Source of the DNA: Synergistaceae bacterium
GTDB taxonomy: Bacteria; Synergistota; Synergistia; Synergistales; Aminobacteriaceae
DNA: 37,962 bases
Direction of reading: 5' to 3'
Assembly (NCBI GenBank): GCA_017454625.1
Contig: JAFTCP010000130.1
Coordinates: forward strand, 1-37,962
Below the pieces are notes generated by a model. It saw only the letters and a list, made by a program, of their open reading frames with translations, was not told the DNA's origin and did not search any database. Below, piece by piece: positions 7,890-15,933 of the stretch; the first letter of the stretch is position 1, and each line of letters starts with the position of its first letter. The translations under genes were made by a program, and so were the position numbers.

Positions 7890-8819
7890 TTACACACTCA
7901 ATAACAACAGGCCAATCATCACAGCTCCGACGGCATGAACAAGCCAAAATCTTAACGTTACGGCCGTCTCGTCAAGCCCTTTCTTCTGAAAATGATGATG
8001 TAACGGAGCCATCAGGAAAATTCGCTTGTTTAGCTTGCGTATCGTGAAAATCTGAATTGCTGAACTCAACATCTCCACGATAAATATAAATCCCGCCGGA
8101 ATAATCGCTAAAGTCCTACCGTTCATCACGCACAAAGCCGCCAATGCTCCGCCGAGAAAGTGAGAACCCGTATCTCCCATAAAAGTTTTTGCCGGCCTCG
8201 TGTTGAAGAAGAGGAAGCCCGAAGTCATGAAGAACAGTTCAATCAAAATTTGCGAGTTAAACTCATTCACGGGGATTAAGATTAACATTACGGCGAGCGA
8301 GATTAAGAAACTTCCAGCCGCTAAACCGTCAAGCCCATCCGTAATATTCACGGCGTTAATAGTCCCTGCTGTCATCAAGAACGCAAGAGGGATTGCAAGC
8401 CAGCCGCCAGCATCATAAATTCCCGGCCATAAACCCAAATTTCCCATGAAGAAGATTGCAAGAACCCAAACGCCGCATAATAATAATTGACACTTCAACT
8501 TTGACAAACTCTTGAAGCCCTCGCTAGTGTGAGACGTAAATTTTAACCAGTCATCAACGAAGCCTATTAGTCCGCTCAAAACCGGAAGAGACCAGAAAAT
8601 TAACGAGTTCAGCGAAAAGTTGAGAATGAGCGCGAGAAATCCCATGCACAAAAAAACTACCCCTCCCATTGAAGGAGTAGCCGCTTTTATTTCCGTGTCA
8701 ATATTCACGCCGTACCATTTCTGCTGGTTCATGAGGTGCTTGCGGCGCTGATATTTTATCCATATGAACTGGAGAATTATGCTGAGCGCGAAAAAGATTA
8801 AGCCCGTGTAAAATTTCAT
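7890..8819 (-). CDS. mraY: Phospho-N-acetylmuramoyl-pentapeptide transferase
   Basis: A 309-residue polytopic membrane enzyme that moves phospho-MurNAc-pentapeptide from UDP onto undecaprenyl phosphate to make lipid I. Family signatures are clear: ATPSMGGVVF near residue 48, the catalytic NITDGLDGLAAG, the Mg-binding FMGDTGSHFLGG, and LHHHFQKKGLDET near the C-terminus. It is slightly shorter than the common 320-360 residues, but the ends look intact. The start overlaps the murF stop by 4 nt (ATGA), so translation is probably coupled. It is the last gene of the minus-strand dcw block; murD, ftsW and murG, which usually follow, are absent here. Confidence 0.97.
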   Translation of the reverse strand: MKFYTGLIFFALSIILQFIWIKYQRRKHLMNQQKWYGVNIDTEIKAATPSMGGVVFLCMGFLALILNFSLNSLIFWSLPVLSGLIGFVDDWLKFTSHTSEGFKSLSKLKCQLLLCGVWVLAIFFMGNLGLWPGIYDAGGWLAIPLAFLMTAGTINAVNITDGLDGLAAGSFLISLAVMLILIPVNEFNSQILIELFFMTSGFLFFNTRPAKTFMGDTGSHFLGGALAALCVMNGRTLAIIPAGFIFIVEMLSSAIQIFTIRKLNKRIFLMAPLHHHFQKKGLDETAVTLRFWLVHAVGAVMIGLLLLSV

Positions 8820-10159
8820 CCTGCAATTTCCTTCACGACGTTATCAAGCCCGATGCTGTGTGAGCCTTTAATCAACATTCCCTGCCACTCGTCAATATTC
8901 TTCACAGCTTCAAGAGCTTCCTGCCAAGTGTCGACAAAAATATAATTCTCGTTCTCAGCAAAAGCCTCACGCCAGATTTTACCGACTAGAATAACTTTAT
9001 CAATTCCCTCTAACAAGGGCTGTAAGTCAGCATGAAATTTTGCCTCGTTTTCGCCGAGTTCTCTCATTTCGCCTAAAATCGCAACTTTCCCATTTGCCCG
9101 GACACGCCCGAAAGTTCCGAGTGATGCGCTCATTGATGCTGGGTTAGCGTTATAAGCGTCGTCAACCAAAAACTTTTTGCCGTTCTCAAGAATTATTACC
9201 CGTCCGCGTCCCGTGAGAGCCTGAAATCCTTTGAGAGCTTCCGCCGAGTCCTGCAAGTCAATTCCGAGTTCATGACCAACCGAAGCCGCAAGAGCTAAAG
9301 GCATCGCATTATGTCTTCCCCAAATGTTGGCTGTGAAGCGCGCAATTTCCTGAGTGGGACGATGAGACAAAACGAACGACAAAGCCGGAAGCATGTATTC
9401 GGAGTTATCGATTGCGAGGACAAAATCAGAATCCTTAGCTTCCCCGACACCCATTGACTTCACGACATATTTAAACTTTTCGCTGAGATATTCATTGTCA
9501 TTGTTGAAGATTATTTTTACGAGATTTTCTGAGCGGACAATTTTTATCTTCTCGCGTAAAACTCCTTCGACCGAACCGAAACCCTCAAGATGAACAGGAG
9601 CTACAGCCGTGAGAACTGCGATTGACGGCGGGAAATATTCCGTGAGTTCGTTAATCTCGCCAGGTTTATTAGCGCCAAACTCCAAAATTAAAATTTCAGT
9701 CTCAAGCGGCATCCCCATAATCGTAGCTGTACAGCCAATCAACGTGTTAAAACTTCGTTCGGGAGCGTGTACCTTGAAACGCGGGCTTAGAACTCTTTGC
9801 AACGCGGCACGTGTCGTAGTTTTTCCGACGCTTCCGGTGATGGCTATAATGTCGTGCAAGTCGTGCGCTTTTAACTTTTTCGAGGCAATCTCGGCTAAAT
9901 CTCGTTCAGGATTGTCAAGCTCAATCACAGGAACATTAACGTTCTCAGGAACTTTTCCGCGTCTCACGATGATTAGGCTTGCTCCGTTTTGAATTGCCTG
10001 CGGAATATATTTATGCCCGTCAGTCTTCTCACCTTCCAAAGCAACAAAAGCTCCGCCCGGAATTACGTCTCGGCTGTCAGTCGCAAGATGCGAAGGAAAC
10101 TCCATAGACGCAAAATTTTCCGGAACATTAGCAAATAACTCTATCAATGTCATATTCAT
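8816..10159 (-). CDS. murF: UDP-N-acetylmuramoyl-tripeptide--D-alanyl-D-alanine ligase
   Basis: A 447-residue Mur ligase that adds D-Ala-D-Ala to the UDP-MurNAc-tripeptide. Visible features are the N-terminal domain with SHLATDSRDVIPGGAFVAL, the ATP loop ITGSVGKTTTRAAL near residue 110, the central-domain EFGANKPGEI, and DDAYNANPASMSASL with ILGEMRELGE in the C-terminal part. The start MNMTLIELFANVPENF is supported by AGGAGA upstream. Two vestigial copies of its 5' end lie between it and murE (10156-10343), each with a start codon, forming a stop/start chain into murF. This is the most unusual feature of the locus. Confidence 0.97.
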   Translation of the reverse strand: MNMTLIELFANVPENFASMEFPSHLATDSRDVIPGGAFVALEGEKTDGHKYIPQAIQNGASLIIVRRGKVPENVNVPVIELDNPERDLAEIASKKLKAHDLHDIIAITGSVGKTTTRAALQRVLSPRFKVHAPERSFNTLIGCTATIMGMPLETEILILEFGANKPGEINELTEYFPPSIAVLTAVAPVHLEGFGSVEGVLREKIKIVRSENLVKIIFNNDNEYLSEKFKYVVKSMGVGEAKDSDFVLAIDNSEYMLPALSFVLSHRPTQEIARFTANIWGRHNAMPLALAASVGHELGIDLQDSAEALKGFQALTGRGRVIILENGKKFLVDDAYNANPASMSASLGTFGRVRANGKVAILGEMRELGENEAKFHADLQPLLEGIDKVILVGKIWREAFAENENYIFVDTWQEALEAVKNIDEWQGMLIKGSHSIGLDNVVKEIAG

Positions 10160-10206
10160 GATTGCAAAATTCTCCTGTCAACTTCAGCAAATAATTTCAT
10201 GTTCAT
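10156..10206 (-). pseudogene. 16-codon mini-ORF, second copy of the murF start region
   Basis: It encodes MNMKLFAEVDRRILQS. Its ATG overlaps the TGA of the preceding 46-codon ORF, and its own TGA overlaps the murF ATG (TCATGA). The DNA repeats the murF leader: an ACAGGAGAAT ribosome site and ATGAAyATG occur both before it and at murF. It is probably a decayed duplication that could still pass ribosomes to murF by reinitiation (inference). Confidence 0.55.
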
Positions 10207-10343
10207 AATGCTATTCTCCTGTTAAGCATAAAAATTGTGTTTCCCGCCTCAACTAATAACTTCTCATTGTCATGAAAATTATAGAGAGAAATTACAAATT
10301 TTTCTGGGACATCAGCAAATAACTCTATTAATGTCGTCTTCAT
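10203..10343 (-). pseudogene. 46-codon remnant of a duplicated murF 5' end
   Basis: The open frame begins MKTTLIELFADVPEKF, matching MNMTLIELFANVPENF of intact murF at 12 of 16 residues, then diverges into unrelated sequence (VISLYNFHDN...). Its ATG overlaps the murE stop as TAATG, the classic coupling signal, and its TGA overlaps the next mini-ORF start. It looks like the head of an older murF copy whose body has been lost. Whether the peptide is made is unknown. Confidence 0.7.
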
Positions 10344-11809
10344 TAATGCGCATCTCGCCAGGCTTTTACGGCTTCAGCATCACAGAACGGTATTTTCTCG
10401 CCCTTAATCGTTATGAACTTCTCCGGGCCTTTTCCTGTGATAACTAAAATATCTCCGGGCTTCAAGTTATCCAGTCCGAATTTTACGGCTTCGGGGCGGT
10501 CAAGAATAGTTTTATACGGGATTGTCGCTCCTGACGCTATAGCTTCAGCAATCTTCGCGGGGTCTTCGTCGCGAGCGTTGTCGGAAGTTATGATAATCTC
10601 GTCGGCAAATTCTGAGGCTGATTTTGCGAGTTCGGGCCTGTTCTGCTGGTAACGTCCGCCTCCGTGTCCGAACATCGAGATAATTTTGCGCTCGTTTCCT
10701 GAAAGTTTACGGATTACGCTTAAGACACTTTTCAACGCTGAAGGTGTGTGCGCAAAGTCAACGAATACGCAAGCTCCGTTCGGTAAATCAATTCTCTCTA
10801 ACCTTCCGGGAACTTGAGGGACATTCGCAATTCCCTTAACGATTGCTTCATCGTCAACGCGTCCGCGCATCGCAGTAACAGCACAAAGCGTGTTCATGAT
10901 GTTGAAATCTCCGACTAACGGGCTGTGAAGAGTTAAATTCTTGAAACCCTCCGTGAAAATCTCTAATTCTGTGCCGTCAATGCTCGTCTTAGAGTTAATT
11001 ACTCGTGATGAAGCTCCCTCGCTCAGTCCAAAGCCGCGAAGTTTGCCGGGAAATTCAGCGAGTAATTTTTTTCCCCATTCATCATCGAAATTGGCCGCAC
11101 CGAGATAATCAGGCTTCGTGTAATTCGTGAACAATAACTTTTTCGCCGCAAAATAATTCTCCATAGTTACGTGAAAGTCTAAGTGTTCAGGGTATAAATT
11201 CGTGAAAACTGGAACGTCATATAACGCACCTTTGAGCCTTCCGAAGAATAATCCATGTGAGGAAGTCTCCATAACGCAAGCCCCGCACCCATTTTTCACC
11301 ATGTTAGCAAGCTGACGCTGAACAATACAGCTCTCCGGTGTCGTCCTGTCCGCATCTTTCTCATTAACTCCGTCGCTCTCAATAATCGTCCCGAGTAATC
11401 CCGTACGAATTCCGGCGGCTTGAAGAATACTGCGAGTTATGTAAGTCGTCGTCGTCTTGCCGTTCGTGCCTGTAACTCCAACCATTAATAACTTGCTTGA
11501 CGGGTGATTATAGACGAGTGAAGAAATTTCGCCGAGATAATCCCTGACGTGTTCGACGATAATTTGCGGCAAATCACAATTAACTTCATGTTCACAGAGA
11601 AGCGCGCATGCTCCTTTTTCTTGTGCTGACTTGACGAATTTATGACCGTCTGACTTCTCGCCAGTAATGCAAGCAAATAGAGTTCCGGGCTTAACGTCGC
11701 GGCTGTCGGAAATTACATCTTCAACAAAAAAATCGTCCTGAGACTTCATACGGACATCAATAGTTTTTCCCCGCATAAAGTTCAGGACTTCGCTAAATTT
11801 TACGCTCAA
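10343..11809 (-). CDS. murE: UDP-N-acetylmuramoyl-tripeptide synthetase (probable meso-diaminopimelate-adding)
   Basis: A 488-residue Mur ligase adding the third stem amino acid. Signatures are VISDSRDVKPGTLFACITGE in the N-domain, the ATP loop GVTGTNGKTTTTYITR near residue 110, TPESCIVQRQLANMV, ETSSHGL, and TSDNARDEDPAKI near residue 400. The last corresponds to the DNPR motif of meso-diaminopimelate enzymes with Pro changed to Ala but the substrate-binding Arg kept, so meso-diaminopimelate is the likely substrate. The start is TTG at 11809 with a GGCAGG-like site upstream. The stop overlaps the start of a murF-like remnant. It sits 27 nt downstream of ftsI in the operon. Confidence 0.96.
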   Translation of the reverse strand: MSVKFSEVLNFMRGKTIDVRMKSQDDFFVEDVISDSRDVKPGTLFACITGEKSDGHKFVKSAQEKGACALLCEHEVNCDLPQIIVEHVRDYLGEISSLVYNHPSSKLLMVGVTGTNGKTTTTYITRSILQAAGIRTGLLGTIIESDGVNEKDADRTTPESCIVQRQLANMVKNGCGACVMETSSHGLFFGRLKGALYDVPVFTNLYPEHLDFHVTMENYFAAKKLLFTNYTKPDYLGAANFDDEWGKKLLAEFPGKLRGFGLSEGASSRVINSKTSIDGTELEIFTEGFKNLTLHSPLVGDFNIMNTLCAVTAMRGRVDDEAIVKGIANVPQVPGRLERIDLPNGACVFVDFAHTPSALKSVLSVIRKLSGNERKIISMFGHGGGRYQQNRPELAKSASEFADEIIITSDNARDEDPAKIAEAIASGATIPYKTILDRPEAVKFGLDNLKPGDILVITGKGPEKFITIKGEKIPFCDAEAVKAWRDAH

Positions 11810-11836
11810 GTTTTTAACCTGCCTTCACAAAATTTT

Positions 11837-13525
11837 TTATGAATAATATTCGAGTTCTGCCATTTCTTCAACTATAGACTTGAACACCGGTGCCGCTAAA
11901 TCTCCTCCGTAATATCTTCCTCGTGAAGGTTCACCGAACAACACGAGCATTAAATATTTCGGGTCTTCGTAGGGCCAGAAGCCAATAAACGAAGCTACGT
12001 ATTTTCCCTTCGCGTAAACTCCTTTTTCCGGCACCTGAGCAGTTCCGGTTTTCCCTGCAACGTTAGTAATCGGAGTTGCCGCCCTCTTGCCAGTCCCTTC
12101 AAGTACAACCCTTCTCATAGTTTGCTTAATCCATGCTGTAGTCTCGGACGTAAAAATTTCCCGCATAACTTTAGGCTCTCCCTTATAGACAACTTCACCG
12201 GCAGAATTTATTGCTTCCTTGACGATATACGGGCTCATTAACTTTCCGCCGTTGACGATTGCCGCCATCGCGTTAATAAGCTGAAGAGGAGTTACGGCCA
12301 ATCCCTGACCGATCGCGATATTAGCAGGAGTAATTCCGCGCCAGTTCTCAGGATAAGGCAAAATTCCGCGAGCGACACCGGGCAATTCAATATCAGGTTC
12401 CTGACCAAATCCCAAAGCCTGCAAACTTTCATACATTTTCGTCTTCTCAGCTCTAATTCCAATCTGAGCCATTCCAACGTTGGAGGACTTTATTATGAGC
12501 TGTGCTGTGTCAACGTTGCCTAATGCTATTCGCGCGTCGGATTCACGAATGGAACCGTCAGCAACTTTCAATCTCGCCGGGCAGAAGAACATTTCATCTT
12601 TCCTAACCCAGCCTCTTTCGAGAGCAACTCCCAAATAAATCGGCTTGAACGTTGAGCCGGGTTCGTAACCTCGACTGACTGCGCCGTTCGATAATGCTTC
12701 CATCGTCAAACTTTTTCGATTTGTCGGGTCATAAGTCGGGTAGCTCGCCATTGAGAGAATTTCGCCGGTGTTAGGGTTCATGCAGATGCATACGGCCCAT
12801 TTCGCGGCTTCAGCTTCGGCTGTCTTGAATAAATGCTTCTCGACGACGTATTGTATTCTGCTGTCTAGCGTGAGCGTGATTGTCGGAGTAACTGAATGTT
12901 TATCGTTGTCCTGCTCAATCATAGATGACGCTTGAGTTCCCGGTCGTCTTACAACGATTTTTTGTCCCGGAGGAGAGTAAAGTGTATTATCCCAAGTCTG
13001 CTCAATTCCGGCTTGTCCCTTGTTGTCATTATCGCAGAAGCCGAGAACGTGAGACATTAATTTATTGTTCGTGTATTTGCGGTAAGGTTCATCAATTTCG
13101 CGGAGGGCTTTAACTTTTTTCATTACGGCTTTATACTTCGCGGCTTCGTTGTCAGCAACTTTATGCTTGAGCCACATGAATTGCGATTTTGTCTCGATCT
13201 TGGAGATTACTTTTGCGAGCATGTCCTGTGAAAGAATTTGCACGAGTTCTTCGTAATCCGTTGAAACTATTCTTGACGGGTCAATTGCGAACGCCGGCAT
13301 AGCTTCAGAGATTACTAATGCGTTTCCTTTGGAGTCCTGAATAATTCCTCGTGCTGACTTAAGGGGAATTTTCCGCCAATATTGCTTTTGAGACTGTTCA
13401 AGAACTCTGGGATTTGGGTAACAGTGTCTTGCTATTAAAGTTATGCTTATTACTGAGAAAAAAAATACGAATAATATCCAGGGATTACCGGCCCTGCCTT
13501 TGCGTGATGAATTTTGTGCGGGCAT
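11837..13525 (-). CDS. ftsI: Peptidoglycan D,D-transpeptidase FtsI (PBP3 class)
   Basis: A 562-residue class B penicillin-binding protein for septal cross-linking. One N-terminal membrane anchor (WILFVFFFSVISITLIA, about 16-32) follows a short basic tail. The dimerisation domain starts at SARGIIQDSKGNALV. The transpeptidase has the three active-site motifs: S-x-x-K in EPGSTFKPIYLG, S-x-N in IKSSNVGMAQIG and K-T-G in VAGKTGTAQVPEKG. No C-terminal PASTA domain is seen. It starts 6 nt after the ftsL stop and is part of the rsmH-ftsL-ftsI-murE-murF-mraY operon. Confidence 0.96.
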   Translation of the reverse strand: MPAQNSSRKGRAGNPWILFVFFFSVISITLIARHCYPNPRVLEQSQKQYWRKIPLKSARGIIQDSKGNALVISEAMPAFAIDPSRIVSTDYEELVQILSQDMLAKVISKIETKSQFMWLKHKVADNEAAKYKAVMKKVKALREIDEPYRKYTNNKLMSHVLGFCDNDNKGQAGIEQTWDNTLYSPPGQKIVVRRPGTQASSMIEQDNDKHSVTPTITLTLDSRIQYVVEKHLFKTAEAEAAKWAVCICMNPNTGEILSMASYPTYDPTNRKSLTMEALSNGAVSRGYEPGSTFKPIYLGVALERGWVRKDEMFFCPARLKVADGSIRESDARIALGNVDTAQLIIKSSNVGMAQIGIRAEKTKMYESLQALGFGQEPDIELPGVARGILPYPENWRGITPANIAIGQGLAVTPLQLINAMAAIVNGGKLMSPYIVKEAINSAGEVVYKGEPKVMREIFTSETTAWIKQTMRRVVLEGTGKRAATPITNVAGKTGTAQVPEKGVYAKGKYVASFIGFWPYEDPKYLMLVLFGEPSRGRYYGGDLAAPVFKSIVEEMAELEYYS

Positions 13526-13531
13526 TGTTCA

Positions 13532-13951
13532 TTATCTTCCTAAGAGCCACGCTAAAGCCGTACGCCAGCTCTGACGCTGAGAAGGTGAATAGTTCTGCGA
13601 CGCTGTGAGAGTTTCATTGCGCATCCTGATCGGAAGAGTTTCGGCCTTCGTAACCTTCTGCATTCCTAAGCTCTCTTTGCAGTACGAGTAAATTCGGATT
13701 GGAGCAACAAGACCAGATAATTCCTGCCGCAATACAACTTCTTCGTCTGAATATGTTTTTATGGATTGATTGATTGACTCAAGATAATAGGCTAGACGTG
13801 CAGCGTGAAACCTTAAAATCCCAAGACCAATAACGAGACAAATTACAACACCTAAACCTAAGGCAAATTTTACTGTTAAAGTTAGTCTATTTGAATGATT
13901 TTTACGCACTCCCTTCGCCCCCGCTTCTTTCTTGGAAAAATTTTTGTGCAT
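13532..13951 (-). CDS. ftsL: FtsL-like cell division protein
   Basis: A 139-residue bitopic protein: a basic cytoplasmic N-terminus (about 24 residues rich in K and R), one transmembrane helix (VKFALGLGVVICLVIGLGIL) and a periplasmic segment starting with a possible coiled coil (AARLAYYLESINQSIKTYSD). Sequence similarity across FtsL is low; the call rests on size, topology and position between rsmH and ftsI. FtsL works with FtsB and FtsQ to recruit and activate FtsW-FtsI. The C-terminal tail (rich in S, R and W) is longer than in many FtsL and unexplained. Confidence 0.75.
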   Translation of the reverse strand: MHKNFSKKEAGAKGVRKNHSNRLTLTVKFALGLGVVICLVIGLGILRFHAARLAYYLESINQSIKTYSDEEVVLRQELSGLVAPIRIYSYCKESLGMQKVTKAETLPIRMRNETLTASQNYSPSQRQSWRTALAWLLGR

Positions 13952-13981
13952 GAAAATAATATCACATTTTGCGAAAAATAC

Positions 13982-14866
13982 CTAGTCCATAATAAGACAA
14001 AATGCCCTTAATTTTCCGCTGCGAGACTTGTAATTACGTCTGATTTCCTCATCAGACGGCGTAATCGGATGACGTGTTAAGATTTTCCCCTTGTTATTCT
14101 TCTGCCATTCACGGAAGGATAATTTTACGAGCCTATCTTCAAGTGAATGATACGACACGAATATAATCAACGCTTCTTTGTGAGCAACTTTCGGAAGAGT
14201 TTCGAGTAAATTTTCGAGTTCGCCTGTTTCGTTGTTGACGTAAATTCTGAGGGCCTGAAAAACTCTTCGTGCCGGATGACTTCCCATTTTCCGTTGAACT
14301 GGTTGAGGCAGAGTTTCACGGATTAGCTTTACTAAGTCCGAAGTTGTTTCAATGGGATATTTCGCTCGTTTAATCGCTGAAGCTATCAAGTTCGCAAATC
14401 TCTCTTCGCCGTAATCCCGAAAAATTTTCGTGAGCGTCTTTTCGTCGCAAGTCTTCAACACTTCGGCAGCCGTCAATAAATTTTCATCGTCGGGGTTCAT
14501 TCGCATATCGAGTTTCCCGTCGTTCTGGAACGAAAAGCCGCGTTCTGGGAGTGATAATTGCATATTCGACACGCCCAAATCGAAAACGTAAACGTCAAAG
14601 TTATTAATATCAGGGATTTCATCAAGACTTCCGAAGTTTTTATGTAACGCCTGAAATCTTGATGAATAATCTTGAAGTCTTTCACGTGAAAAATTTATTG
14701 CCTGTGTATCTCTGTCAATTCCCAAAACGAAACTTTCAGGAAAATTTTGCAAGAAAGCCTCAGAATATCCGCCAAGTCCTAAAGTTCCGTCAAGAATTTT
14801 TGCGTGCGAAGAATGAGATTTTATGAGAGTGATTACTTCGTTTAACATTACGGGTTCATGATGCAT
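13982..14866 (-). CDS. rsmH: 16S rRNA (cytosine(1402)-N(4))-methyltransferase RsmH
   Basis: A 294-residue SAM-dependent methyltransferase. Motif I is ILDGTLGLGGYSEAFL near residue 26. Further signatures are VFDLGVSNMQLSLPERGFSF, LDMRMNPDD, ATSAIKRAKYPIETT-like helices and ARRVFQALRIYVNNE. The ending ..SRSGKLRAFCLI is typical of RsmH. It modifies C1402 in the ribosomal P-site region. The start MHHEPVMLNEVI has a GGAG site upstream. It is the first gene of the minus-strand dcw block; mraZ, usually found just upstream, is missing, and a divergent promoter region separates it from the three-gene module at 15031. Confidence 0.97.
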   Translation of the reverse strand: MHHEPVMLNEVITLIKSHSSHAKILDGTLGLGGYSEAFLQNFPESFVLGIDRDTQAINFSRERLQDYSSRFQALHKNFGSLDEIPDINNFDVYVFDLGVSNMQLSLPERGFSFQNDGKLDMRMNPDDENLLTAAEVLKTCDEKTLTKIFRDYGEERFANLIASAIKRAKYPIETTSDLVKLIRETLPQPVQRKMGSHPARRVFQALRIYVNNETGELENLLETLPKVAHKEALIIFVSYHSLEDRLVKLSFREWQKNNKGKILTRHPITPSDEEIRRNYKSRSGKLRAFCLIMD

Positions 14867-15030
14867 GTAATTTCTCCAGTCAAGAAAGATTTTTACGAGT
14901 ATTTTATCAGGCTCATGTAAGATTTATCGGATTGCAAGAAAAATTATGTGTAATTATAGTTTCACGTTTCACTTAATGCGCTAAAATTATGAATGTTCCA
15001 GTAATAAATTTTTAGGGGTGAAATTTTAGC
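14867..15030. promoter_or_regulatory. Divergent promoter region between rsmH and the wHTH-ATPase-nuclease module
   Basis: A 164-nt gap between divergent operons. A possible plus-strand promoter is TTTCAC (14960-14965), a 16-nt spacer and TAAAAT (14982-14987). A direct repeat TTTCAC-G-TTTCAC overlaps the -35. A good ribosome site (AGGGGTGA) sits before the ATG at 15031. No clear minus-strand promoter was picked out for rsmH. Promoter assignments are by eye only. Confidence 0.35.
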
Positions 15031-15933
15031 ATGCCGGAGAAAAATATACCCGATGTAATTCAAGGCATTCTCGAGAAGAACAAGGGATTTGCAAACGTAA
15101 AAAATTTACCGTCAATGCTCAGTGCTGAACTCAGACAGGAACTTGGCATTAAGAACGGATTAACCGGCCCGGTGATCCGCAAGAAACTTGAGCCGTTTTT
15201 AGAGGACAGATTTATTTTTCATAAGAAGGGATTATTGCTTTATATTTTAATTCCCTGTGAGCCTTCTGAACTCGTAATCTCGTTGATAAATTCGAGCAAG
15301 TCTTCAACTCCGAAGATGATCGCTAAAAATCTTCCGTTCACGAAAAAAGAGTTTCTTGACATCGTGAATAACTTAATCGAAGAAGGGCGCGCAAAATTAG
15401 TTCTGACAGAAACACTCGATGTAAAAATTGTCTTCATTGATAAGCCGGCGAAGAAAGAATTTACAGCAGCAGCATTAGCGAGAACGTCAACAGCAGCAAA
15501 TGAAACAATTACGATTGACAAGTCGGGGCAAAAAGAAAGTCCATCACAAGCAATTGCAGAGACATCATCAGCCACACCAATTATGTCGACTGAAACGACA
15601 GCTTCAGCAAGCGCATCAAGCTCACCAGCAATGACACCTTCAGGAAAGCCTGAGGAGGAAGGAGGCAAGAGGGATTACGGTCCCGGAAAATTTCGTGAGG
15701 CTTTTTATGCGTTGGATAAAGGGAGAATCTTTGTAAGGATTTGCGACTTAAGACGTGAATTGAATTGGCCGCGTGAAGTCTTCGATGAGATGTTGAGGAA
15801 ATTACGCGACGAGGAAGTAATCCAGCTTCACGAGGGCGACGCTTCGACAATGACACCTGAAGAGAATAACGATTGCTTCACCGACGAAAATAATATCAGA
15901 ATGGGAACGGTAACTTGGAATGCCGGAAAATAA
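15031..15933 (+). CDS. Unrecognised protein with winged-helix-like N- and C-terminal domains
   Basis: 300 residues, function not recognised. Residues 1 to about 150 are charged and helical and look like two small winged-helix units (VIQGILEKNKGFANVKNLPS; LINSSKSSTPKMIAKNLPFT). Residues about 150-210 are a low-complexity linker rich in S, T and A. Residues about 215-275 again resemble a winged helix (RICDLRRELNWPREVFDEML, then a beta wing IQLHEGDASTMT), ending with FTDENNIRMGTVTWN. No transmembrane segment or enzyme motif is seen. The stop overlaps the ATPase start by 14 nt, so the two are translated together and probably act together, this protein perhaps binding DNA or serving as an adaptor (inference). 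Confidence 0.7.
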   Translation: MPEKNIPDVIQGILEKNKGFANVKNLPSMLSAELRQELGIKNGLTGPVIRKKLEPFLEDRFIFHKKGLLLYILIPCEPSELVISLINSSKSSTPKMIAKNLPFTKKEFLDIVNNLIEEGRAKLVLTETLDVKIVFIDKPAKKEFTAAALARTSTAANETITIDKSGQKESPSQAIAETSSATPIMSTETTASASASSSPAMTPSGKPEEEGGKRDYGPGKFREAFYALDKGRIFVRICDLRRELNWPREVFDEMLRKLRDEEVIQLHEGDASTMTPEENNDCFTDENNIRMGTVTWNAGK

